Source of the DNA: Balamuthia mandrillaris
Taxonomy: Eukaryota; Discosea; Longamoebia; Balamuthiidae
Direction: 5' to 3'
NCBI GenBank assembly: GCA_031835245.1
Contig: JAVKOQ010000062.1
Span: forward strand, 124,001-188,000
DNA length: 64,000 nucleotides
Shown here: in pieces, positions 21,376 to 30,854 of the stretch
Layout: each line of letters starts with the position of its first letter
How positions within the stretch are numbered: position 1 is the first letter of the stretch
Made by a program: the position numbers and the translations under genes
Notes under the pieces: generated by a model
The model's database searches: none
What the model was told of the DNA's origin: nothing
The model's input: only the letters and a program-made list of their open reading frames with translations

Positions 21376-22146
21376 CAAGTGGGCGATGGCGATGGCGATG
21401 GCGATGGCGATGGCGATGGCGATGGCGATGGCGATGGCGATGGCGATGGCGATGGCGATGGCGATGGCGATGGCGATGGCGTGGCAGTGGCGATGGCGAT
21501 GGCGATGGCGATGGCGATAGCGATGGCGATGGCGATGGCGACGTGGCGATGGCGATGGCGATGGCGATGGCGATGGCGATGGCGATGGCGATGGCGATGA
21601 CAACAGCAATGTGTAGTGAGCAATAAATGGTGTAAGGAACAAGTACTCCATAGTAACAAAAGAGAACGTACCATGCCTTGCTTGTAAAGTCAGCCCCAAG
21701 GCTTCGCCATTCCTTGGCAGAGACAAAGATAGCAGCACTGCGCAGGACAGACAACCACTGGGACCGTTGCCGCCTTTTAGAAGCCTTGTAACCGAGTTGA
21801 ATGGCTTGGGCAATGGGACGGAAGGCGTTTTCTTCGATCTCCTGCAAGACTGGGCGGCCCCAGTTGCTTTGAAGAAGCTCGCTCAGCAGTTTTCCAACCT
21901 CACCTTCATCCAGTTGTGTGAATGGATTTGGTTAACACAAAGTGGTGAACAGCTGCACCATGAACCAACAGAGCGTCAGCATTGCAGGTAGAACAAACCT
22001 CCACTAAGTTCCTCAAGCAAACGCTTGCTCTGCGCCACAGTCCGTTTACGTTGGCCTCCCTTTTGTTTTCCAAAAGCTTGGTTTCGTAGTAACAAAAAGC
22101 GTTCTTTGCTGGCGGTGATCCCCTGTTGCGTAACAAGCTTGCCCAT
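18536..22146 (-). CDS. DDE-transposase-like protein with an Asn/Lys-rich C-terminal tail
   Basis: Four exons, 22146-21999, 21903-21672, 21234-19544 and 19485-18536, close exactly in frame for 1006 residues. The N-terminal 125 residues are helical (GKLLSELLQ, EIEENAFRPIAQ). Residues about 125-690 hold a DDE-like core: a Cys-rich patch (CKRRTAVCSKCLNGAKC), VLDYKETL, then IHVWMDNGPSHFRTGETFF, then FYADNHGKSICDCHFSMV. The last two resemble an SDG..HF and HGKg.CD signature seen in uncharacterised transposase-like proteins of other eukaryotes (recalled pattern, not searched). The last exon is a long (N/K)(E/G)-rich repeat followed by two copies of an acidic helix (QREQE..MR..EID.WV) and a distinct C-terminus. 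Intron 2 contains a (GGCGAT)n array. It could be a mobile element gene or a domesticated host gene; no flanking target duplication was found. Confidence 0.6.
21380..21600. repeat. (GGCGAT)n array in intron 2 of the DDE-like gene
   Basis: More than 30 GGCGAT hexamers with a few interruptions (near 21481 and 21540). The orientation is opposite to the ATCGCC array at 18180-18432. An adjacent (GA)n tract lies at 21339-21376. Confidence 0.95.
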
Positions 22147-22437
22147 TATGTGTGTATTTTTTGTTTGTATTTTTTTTTTGGTTTGTGGGGACTGGTCTTT
22201 AATCTTGGGTAAAGTTGAACGAATCTTTTTTTTAAAGTTTCCTTCTTTTGGTTTGTCGACACGAGAACTTTGGCGTGCCTCATGTCGACATGATAGGACC
22301 AAATTGAAGCGGCTCGTTCCCCAACCATTTTTTTTCAGTCATTTTGAGACATGAGGTTTAATTAATAATCCTTGTAACTATGCTTATTGTAACTACGGCC
22401 AACCATGTGTAATGCTTCTTCGTTTGGTCAAACGCAA
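22147..22437. promoter_or_regulatory. Divergent promoter region with two TGTCGACA palindromes
   Basis: Spacer between the starts of the DDE-like gene (-) and F-box/ankyrin gene 1 (+). TGTCGACA occurs at 22254 and 22283, 29 bases apart. The same octamer lies in other intergenic regions of the window. Confidence 0.4.
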
Positions 22438-23945
22438 ATGGTGCGCACGAAGGCAAGCGGTGCCCTGCGTCGCCCCTGGCTCCACCGAGAGGACAAACGA
22501 CCGCGCGAGGGAGAGGATGAGCCACCTCAGCAACCGCCTCTCAAACGCTCCCGCAACGAACGTGCGGCGAACCAGGCGCGAAGCAACCTGATACGGCTGA
22601 AAGAGCTTGCGAAACACATCTCTTGGAGAAGCCGTCAAACGCTCTCTATCTTCAAAGATGCTTCTTCTTCGACGCAGAACCAAGACGCGTCTACGGTAGA
22701 TCAAAGCACCGGGGAGAGTATCTGGGAGAAACTTCCGTTGGAGCTGTGCTTGCAGATCTTTGGGTGGGTGAGCTGGCCTCAGTTGCTCTCTTGTGAGCTG
22801 GTGTGCCGACAGTGGGCCATTTGCTTGAGATCGTGGGATGAGCTTTGGGCTGTTAAGTTTCGTGACCTCTGGCCCGATGGTTCGCATTACTTTCTCACTT
22901 GTTTCTAAATTGTTTGTTAATTTCTTTGGCCTTTGTTCGTTCTTTTTCCTTTTCATCCTTTTCTTTTCTTTTCTTTTTCTTTTTCTTTTTCTTTTTCTTT
23001 TTCTTTTTCTTTTTCGTTTCTTTCTCGCAACAGAAGCCCTTCTGCAACTGGATGAAGAGTTGAGGAGTGATGGCCTCCGTTGGAGAGACTTTTTCTGCCC
23101 AGAGGTCATCGTTGGCGGAGGGATTGTTCCTCTGCCAAGGCCCTCTCGTCCTTGCCTATTGCCGGAGCTTAACGTGCTGTTTGAAGGCGATGATCAAGAC
23201 GATTTGTTGGAGAGGTTGGAACCAGAGGCGAAATCGTTGCTGCATTCAGTGGGCCAAGAGTACTTGGTGCTCATGTTCGAAGGCTCTATGCAAGTGGCTC
23301 GCCAGGAGTGGAATGTTTGTAGTATTTTGCCTTTCTTCTTCTCTCTCACTTTCTCGTTTTTCATTCGTTGTACTTCTCTTTGTTTGCCTTTTGGTCATTC
23401 AAACCAACTCAATTCCAAACGTACAGCAACAATGCAAGGAGGGCGAACCGGAGCTTCAAGTGCATCACATTCAACAATGGGTGGAGGAGGACAACAAAAA
23501 GCATTCGCGCTCTGCTTCTTCTCCCTCTGCTTCTGCTTCTTCGCAAGATAAACAGCCATCAATATGGGAGTTGCTTACCAACACGGATGTCCATGATAGG
23601 GGACTGCTTGCTCGCTTGAAGCAGTTCCATGAGAAGGGATGGGATAAACAACCATTGCGTGATGTGATGGGACGTACACCGCTGCACATTGTGTTATACA
23701 ACGCCGAACTCTACGATTCCAAGATAGCCGACCTTCTAGAGCCTGCAATGATGATTACAGCAGAAGGCGAAGGCATTGAGATGAGGGAGGTGCTGAATCT
23801 AACGGACAACGAGGGCAAAACTCCTCTCATGATGGTCAGGAGTTCCAACTGGGAGTACGGTAAGGAAGACTCCGAGTTCATGGTTGAATTCTTTAAGGAC
23901 ATTGGAACGAAACCTGATCTGTACATTGCTGACAAGAGGTAGACA

Positions 23946-23992
<47 letters not shown>

Positions 23993-24893
23993 TCCCTTTC
24001 TTCTGCAAGTTTACTTCTTTCCTGACTTACATTTGGGTAGGGATTGGACGGTGTTTGAGCACGTTCTTACCATCATGGAAGACGCATCCAACTGTCCCCA
24101 TTACTTTGGGGGAGAACCCATTCCTCATTTCCTGGCAGGCTTGCCTCACGCCAGGAAGATGAAGATCGCTTTCCGTTTGTTGCGACCACATGCCTTGGAT
24201 TATGACATGATCGATTTTTTCAAGCTCTTCGGCCAAGAAGACCGCCGCGAGGAAAAAGCAAGGATGAAAGAGGTACTGTTGTGGAGGAATGAAGAGGAGG
24301 ACAGCAAAACTCTGCTCCATCACTTGGCAGAACTGGAGGAGGAGGACGTGTCGTCGGCCACCGATCAATTGAATTGGCTCACCCACGAGGTACTGGATGA
24401 GGTATATAGCTTTCTGTTTGTTCATTACGTGCTGTGTCATTCTACTCGCTCACACCCGACGAAGGAGGAGTTTCTCAGCGGGGTGGTGAATGCTCGTGAT
24501 GGGAACGGATGGACACCACTGCATTGCGCTGTGGTTGCTGAAAACATGGAAATGGTTCAGGGTCTGTTGGAACTTGGGGCTGATGTCCGTGCCCTCACCG
24601 AAGAAGGTCCGTGGCTATCATTCACTTCATCCTTTTGAACGCATACTCACTTTGGAAAGCCCACAACAACAGAGCCAAAGAGAACGGCATTGGATCTTGC
24701 GGTGGAACAAGGGGACACGGAAATGGCTGCTCTGCTGCAAGACGTCATGAACGAATCTCTGGAAGCGGGTCACACAGGGCCAGAAGCAGAAGAAGCAGAA
24801 GAAGCAGAAGAAGCAGAAGAAGAAGAAGAAGAAGAAGAAGAAGAAGAAGAAGAAGAAGAAGAAGAAGAAGAAGAAGGACAACAAGACTCTTGA
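22438..24893 (+). CDS. F-box and ankyrin-repeat protein, paralogue 1
   Basis: Six exons (22438-22879, 23034-23314, 23427-23938, 24041-24401, 24465-24606, 24673-24893) give 652 residues. A basic N-terminus with KRSRNE is followed by an F-box at about 95-145 (WEKLPLELCLQIFGWVSW...ELVCRQW). The second exon has the conserved WRDFFCPEV and PLPRPSRP words shared with the neighbour. Ankyrin-type units follow: GRTPLHIVLYNAE, NEGKTPLMMV, NGWTPLHCAVVAENMEMV and RTALDLAVEQGDTEMAALL. The protein ends in a poly-Glu run coded by a (GAA)n tract. F-box proteins bring substrates to SCF ubiquitin ligases; ankyrin units would be the recognition part (inference). The start at 22438 aligns with paralogue 2; an in-frame ATG also lies at 22405. 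The exon 4/5 acceptor is chosen by frame and by comparison with the paralogue. Introns carry (CTTTTT)n and (CT)n. Confidence 0.85.
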
Positions 24894-24967
24894 ACTGTTC
24901 ATTGTTCTTTTTCTTCAAGGCATTGTTTGTAATTCATTTAATTGAAGTTTAAAGAAAGAAAGCAAAG

Positions 24968-26808
24968 ATGGCTCGAACCAAGCAAGTGGCAAGAAGGAGG
25001 TCAATGCGAAGTGGGTTTGTTCATGACCGTGACAAAAGAAAACGAGAAGGAGAAGGTGAACCACAGGGACAACCTCTCAAACGCTCCCGCTGCCACCAAG
25101 CTACGGCCAGCACCAAAGCTAGCGACAAGGCTCGCTTCAAAGAGCTCCTGAAGCACGTCTCTTGGAGAAGCCAGCACACGCTCTCGAGGACCATCCCGGC
25201 TCCTTCTTCTTCTTCACCTTCTGCTCACTCTCACCAAAGCGTTTGGGAGCAGCTTCCGTTCGAGCTGTGCTTGCAGATCTTTGGGCAGGTGAGCTGGTCG
25301 CAGTTGCTCTCTTGCGAGCTGGTGTGCCGACAGTGGGCCATCTTTCTGCGTTCATGGGATGAGCTTTGGGCCGCAAGGTTTAGCGAGCTTTGGCTGGGTG
25401 GTGGTCTGCATTACTTGCTTCCTTGTTCTCTGTTTCGTGTTCCCTCATTTCTTTACGCGCGTGTCTAACAGAGACCCAAGCACTGGGTGAAGAGTTGAGG
25501 AGGGAGAACATGCGCTGGAGGGACCTTTTCTGCCCAGAAGTAATGTTTGGAGGAGGGGTGTTTCCTCTACCAAAGCCCTCTCACCCATTCTTTCTGAAGG
25601 AGCTCTCCATTCCACACCTGTTCTTCGAGGATAGCACCGCGGATTCAACACCATTGGAGCCAGAGGCGGAGCTGTTGCTGCAGTCAGTGGCCCAACAGCA
25701 TCTCTTTCTCATGTTCAAAGGCTCCATGCAAATCGCTCGCGGAGAGTGGAATGTCTGCGTTGCTCTTTCCTTTCGCTCCCTTGCCCTTCTCTTCTTATCT
25801 TTTTTTTTTTCCATCATGCAGGAGGAACAGAACAAAGATGGGGAACCAGAACTTCTGGTTCAGCACATTCGGCAATGGGCTGATGAGGATGCCAGAAAGC
25901 ATACTCCAGCGGTACAACCCGTTCCCCACCAACCAAGCAACACGGAGGAGCATTCCTCTTCTTCTTCATCTTCTCCCTCCTCTCCTCAGGGTGAGCTGTG
26001 GGCCATGCTCACAGTGGCTGATTCGTACGACAAGGAACTGCCAGATAGACTGAGGGAGTTCCGTGAGAAGAGATGGGACAAACAGCCACTGCGTGACGAG
26101 ATGGGACACACACCGCTTCACATTGCTTTTGACAATGCGGAGCATTTCCATCATGAGGCTTTGGTTGATGTTCTCGCACAGGCGATGGCCATCACAGCGG
26201 AGGGAGAAGGCATTGAACTGAGGGAGGTGCTGAACGTGACTGACAACGAGGGCAAAACTCCTCTCATGATGGCGAAAAGCGCCAACTGGGACCATGGCAG
26301 GTATGAGTCGGAGCTCATCGTGGAACTATTCGAGGACAAGGAAATGCAACCCAACTTGTTCATTGCAGACAAGAGGTGCATACTGACCTTCTGCCATATC
26401 TTCAAGCTGTAAGAGAGACTCACCGCCTTTAAAACACAAGGGATTGGACAGCGTTTGAGCACGTCTTGACCATCATGGAGGACGTGTCAGACTATTCCGA
26501 CAATTGTTGTGGCGTGACTGTGCCACATTCTTTCGAAGGCATGCCACACACCAGAAAGATGAAGATAGCTTGCTGCTTATTGGGACAACCCTACTTTACT
26601 CATCAAAACATACCTATTCTGCGGCGTCTCTTCTTTGGGGAAGGGGAAGGGGAAGAGGAAGAAGAGAAAGAAGAAAAGATGAGAGAGGTGTTGTTGTGGA
26701 GGAATGAACTGGAAGACAACAAAACACTTCTCCATCACTTGGCAGAAAACGAAAGCGCTGACACAATGGTCTTGGAATGGCTCGCCCAAGTGCTGAACGA
26801 CGTAACTC

Positions 26809-26840
<32 letters not shown>

Positions 26841-27213
26841 GGTTTTCCTCACCTTCTCCACAATGAAGACAGAGACGTGGAACAGGGTGGTGAATGCTCG
26901 TGATGGGAACGGATGGACGCCACTGCATTGCGCTGTGGTTGCTGAAAACATGGAAATGGTTCAGGGTCTGTTGGAACTTGGGGCTGATGTCCATGCCCTC
27001 ACCGAAGAAGGTTTGTGGCTGTCATTCACTTCATCCTTTTGAACGCATACTCACTTTGGAAAGCCCACAACAACAGAGCCAAAGAGAACGGCATTGGATC
27101 TTGCGGTGGAACAAGGGGACACGGAAATGGCTGCTCTGCTGCAAGATGTCATGAGCGAATCTTTGGAAGAGGGTCACAAAGTAACAGAAGCAGAAGAAGA
27201 ACAATACTCTTGA
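24968..27213 (+). CDS. F-box and ankyrin-repeat protein, paralogue 2, with histone-H3-like N-terminus
   Basis: Six exons at positions parallel to paralogue 1 (24968-25400, 25472-25752, 25822-26375, 26441-26801, 26869-27010, 27077-27213); 635 residues. Domain order is the same: basic N-terminus, F-box (WEQLPFELCLQIFGQVSWSQ), WRDLFCPEV segment, ankyrin-type units (GHTPLHIAF, NEGKTPLMMA, NGWTPLHCAV, RTALDLAVEQ). The first residues are MARTKQVARRRSMRSG, which match the histone H3 tail ARTKQTARK at seven of the first eight positions after Met; paralogue 1 has MVRTKASGALRR instead. Only 74 bases separate this start from the stop of paralogue 1. The last two exons are nearly identical to those of paralogue 1, a sign of recent duplication or gene conversion. 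Exon 1 could end at 25403 instead of 25400. Confidence 0.85.
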
Positions 27214-27263
27214 GATTCTTTGTTCTTTGTCATTTTGAAAACAAGCAGATGAAATGAAAACCA

Positions 27264-27345
27264 GAGGACAACCTCTCTCCCCTCCTACCAAGCTTTATCC
27301 AGCACTAAAGCAAGCAACACGCTTCTCTGCAAAGAGCTTGAGTAC
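27264..27345 (+). pseudogene. Remnant of exon 1 of a third F-box/ankyrin copy
   Basis: About 80 bases starting GGACAACCTCTC align with exon 1 of paralogue 2 (around 25060-25145), including ACCAAGCT, CCAGCAC and CAAAGAGCT, with small gaps. No open frame is kept. It lies 30 bases before the stop of the next gene (-) and pairs with the remnant at 30519-30800. Confidence 0.7.
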
Positions 27346-27373
27346 AAGCCAATTCAGGCGCATTGCCAACTTA

Positions 27374-30300
27374 CTAGTTGGTCTGCCCATCCTCCTGTTG
27401 AGCTTTGGCTTGCTTGGTCCTTACCAGTTGCCGCAGTGACGCCAGCACCTCTGCCACCGTTTTCTTCCTTGTGGCAAAAAGGCCACAATGCTGCCGAAGG
27501 GTTTCGATGGAAAACGGAGCAGTACAAGGTTCTAGCTCAAGGATTTGCACCCAAGACCACAAGGATTTCTTGACATCTAGCTCCACGACCTCTTCTGCAT
27601 ACTCTGTTGCTGCATTGCCCATTATTCGCAGACCTAAACCCAACAACAGATGCCGAAGATAAATCTCGTTTGTTGTTGGTTGTGGTGAAGAAGAGGATGA
27701 TGAGGCAGGCAACTGGAAGAGAGAACGCAAGGGAATGCAAGTGGAACCATTCTTGTCGGTTTTTGCTCCGTGCTTTTCTTCTCCTTCATCTTCCGTCTTA
27801 TCATCAAGAGGAACATTTTTGTCATAATGCACAACGACTGTGATTTCCTCTTCTCCTCCTTTGGTTTCTGTGTCCTCTGGTTGGATGGTACAACGAAGAG
27901 ATGCAGAGAGAAGCATTGCAAACGTGTTGAGAGTTGACGTGAGCGTTAGCCTTAGAGAACGGTTTGTGTAGCCATTTCTTTTGCCAGCCTTTTCTTTCGC
28001 TTCCAGCTTCACTCGATGCAGGTCAGGAGATGAAAAAGAAGGTCGTGACCTAAAAGTGCATTTGGAACGTGTCACGGTTACTTCAGAGTTTGTCCCTGAA
28101 TTCACAGAGAGATTGTAAACGCTGCAAAGGCGAATGAACGATGGCAGTGGGCACTCCTGAAGAATAGACCAGGCAACAATGTTGGCCTGGAGGAACTGTG
28201 CTTGTCGGAACATCCACAGATAGCGTGCTTCTGCCCTGCTCTATGTATTTGAAAGAACGGTGAAGAAAAACACCAAGAAAGAGAACGATGAGAGGCGAGA
28301 ACAACAATGCAGGAGAAAGCTACCAAGCATTAAAAATAACAATAACAATAAAGAAGGGAAGAAGAAGAGAGCATAGGAACACTGCTGGGACGTTGACCGA
28401 CGTACCTGATGCAATGAATCGCGCGGATTGTCGAAGGTCGCAATGGTAGCCCTCGCTGCTTTTAAACTATCGTCCTTCATGACAACCGCAATGATGTCTG
28501 CAGATTGCGTTTTATGTCGGTCAGAGAGATCAATAAAACCCAAGTTATGACCCTCTTCCAAAGTAGAAGCTGGCTTTCCTTGTTGACTCGCTTGAGATGT
28601 CTTTTGGGCTTCATGTTCGCCTTTTTCTTCTTTCCTTTTGTTGTTCAACATCCACTGAACTGGCTTTCTCCAATAGAGCTGTTCTTCGTCCGTTGTAAGC
28701 CACACATGATCCAGGTCTTGTTTCCAGCAGAAGCTTGAACAAACGCTGAGAATCTCAAACATGCTTCTCTCCACTTCTGTTCTGTCTTCTTCTTCTTCTC
28801 CGCTGTTGTTGGTTTGAAAGAGTAGCTGCCATAAACGCCGCAGAAGAGCTTTGTTGAGGAGAGTCGGTTTGCCCGATCCACCAGCAACATTAAGTATCGC
28901 AAGCGGTGCTGTTAACTCTGTTGTTGCTGCCTCTTTATTTATTTCGTTTGGTTTTTGTTCTTCTTCTGTATCCTCTTTTTCCCTTCTCTCTTGCTTGAGT
29001 TCCTGTTGAATGCCTAACGCTTTTCTCCATCCACCCTTTGCTTCATCTTGTTGCTGTAGGGTTGAGGACGAGGGCGGAAGACGAGCTCGCATGAAGAATC
29101 CCATATCCCAAGCTGCGCGTCTAGAGTCCCAACCTTGAACGACGTCCAATCCTATCACCAAATCTTCTTCCTGCCTCTCTTCCTCTCCTTGTTGTGGTTG
29201 GTGAAGCTTGTCGAAAGAGATGAGCAGTACAGCGCGAATGCCAAGAGCATATGAAACGTCAAACCGGTTCTCCTCTCGTTCCAAATATATCAGCCGAAGC
29301 GCCCCGGATTGGAGGAGTTGTTGTGCTCGCTTGATGGTTTGTTGGAGATGAGAAGAAGAGCTAAAGCGAGGCTTCCACCATTCTGACAGACATTCTTCCA
29401 GCACGCGCGCTTGTAATCTGAAAGAAGCAGAATAAGAAGAAGAACAACTAAGTAAGCCAAGGGGAGAGGGAGAGAGAGAACAAAAAGAAGAAGAGGAAGA
29501 TAAAGATGAAGATAAAGAAGAGGAAAAAACAGAAGAAGAAGAAGAAGAAGAAGAAGAAGAAGAAGAAGAAGAAGAAGAACAAGAACAAGAACAAGAACAA
29601 GAAGAAGAAGAAGAAGAAGAAGAAGAAGAAGAAGAAGAAGAAGAAGAAGAAGAAGAAGAACAAGAAGAACAAGAAGAGAAGAAGAACAAGAAGAAGAAGA
29701 AGAAGAAGAAGAAGAACAAGAACAAGAACAACAACAAGAACAAGAACAAGAACAAGAAGAGACAACGTACAAACAGCAATAAAACCTAGCCTTTATAGCC
29801 GGAATGACCGCGTTGCTCAACACTTTTAACTCCTTCTGCGGTTCCACCCTCCCCTCCCCGCTCTGTTGTGACCAAGGCCACCCCCATCGCGAAGGCTCCT
29901 CCGCGTGCCCACCTGGTCCTCCGTCCTCACCAGGAGGAGGAGAAACAAACAAGCGAGGCACGGATCTGGCCAGCACGCGTTCAGCAAAGGGTTGCAGGGC
30001 GTCCATTCCCGCCAGTGCGTCGACCAGCCTTTTGAAGAGTTTGCACACGGCCCTGGCTTGAAGCAACGGCTTCAAGTCGCTTCCTCTGTTCTTCTTCTTC
30101 TTGAAGCATTCCCCGATTGTTACGTCCTTGCGGTTCATCCTTGTGGTCGTTTTTGGTTTATTGGCTCTTTCTCCTTGTGCTGCTTGTCTTCTTCGAAGCA
30201 GCGCTACGTTGTGGGAGAGTAGCTCGTCGTCGCTGATGTGAAGACCGACGGAACGAGGAGAACGCCACGAGCAGGACTCCCAGAGAAAGCCCAATGCGAA

Positions 30301-30447
30301 GGCCCAGAGCTCCTCCGGAAGGGCGGTAATGGTGTCGCTTTCGGACGGGACTCGGCTGGCCTCTGGGTGCGTTCTGGCTTTGGATCGTTCTGCTTGATGG
30401 TGAGGGTGGGTAGGCTTTGGTTCTTGTTCTTGCTCCGGTGCTTGCAT
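27374..30447 (-). CDS. F-box-like protein of unknown function
   Basis: Three exons, about 30447-29776, about 29417-28409 and about 28239-27374, separated by introns with a long GAA/TTC tract and a T-rich tract. Near the N-terminus TALPEELWAFALGFL is F-box-like, and ARAVCKLFKRLVDALAG could be the second half after an insertion of about 75 residues. The rest has no recognised domain. It contains APLAILNVAGGSGKPTLLNK, a P-loop-like word with Pro in place of the usual Thr/Ser, and VWLTTDEEQLYWRKP. It lies between two remnants of an F-box/ankyrin copy on the other strand. The function is not known; SCF adaptor is a weak guess. Confidence 0.6.
29528..29762 (-). repeat. (GAA/CAA)n tract, TTC/TTG in the sense of the F-box-like gene
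   Basis: Long trinucleotide tract wholly inside intron 1 of the F-box-like gene. It makes long Ser-, Leu- or Lys-rich open frames in all directions that are not genes. Confidence 0.9.
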
Positions 30448-30518
30448 CTTTCTGAACAAAAATATATTTAAACAAAATATTAGAAACAAATGGGTCCTTT
30501 GTTGCTGCAACGTTGTCT

Positions 30519-30800
30519 CTAGGTGAAGAGCTGAGGAAGGAGAACTCCTCAGCGCAGGGGGGAGGGGGGACCTTTCCTGCCCAGAAGTTTACGTTTGGGT
30601 GGTTCCTCTACCAAAGCCCTCTTGGTTCACCCATTCTTTCTGAAGGCACTTCTCCATTCCGCATCTGTTCTTTGCGGATAAGACAACGATAAGGAGCCAA
30701 AGAGAACGGCATCGGCTCTTGCGGTGGGACAAGGAGACACCGAAATGGCTGCTCTGCTGCAAGACGTCATGAACGAACTGGAAGAAAGAGAAGTGAAAGC
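30519..30800 (+). pseudogene. Remnant of a third F-box/ankyrin copy with a large internal deletion
   Basis: The first half (GGTGAAGAGCTGAGGAAGGAGAA to about 30680) matches exon 2 of paralogue 2, including CTACCAAAGCCCTC and CCATTCTTTCTGAAGG. It then jumps to GAGCCAAAGAGAACGGCAT and the last-exon sequence, up to GACGTCATGAACGAA. About 1.4 kb of the intact gene is missing between the two parts, and the frame is broken. Confidence 0.85.
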
Positions 30801-30854
30801 TGCCGGACCTCACTTTGCTTTCTTTGCATGGGTTTCTTTCATATTTTTACTAAA

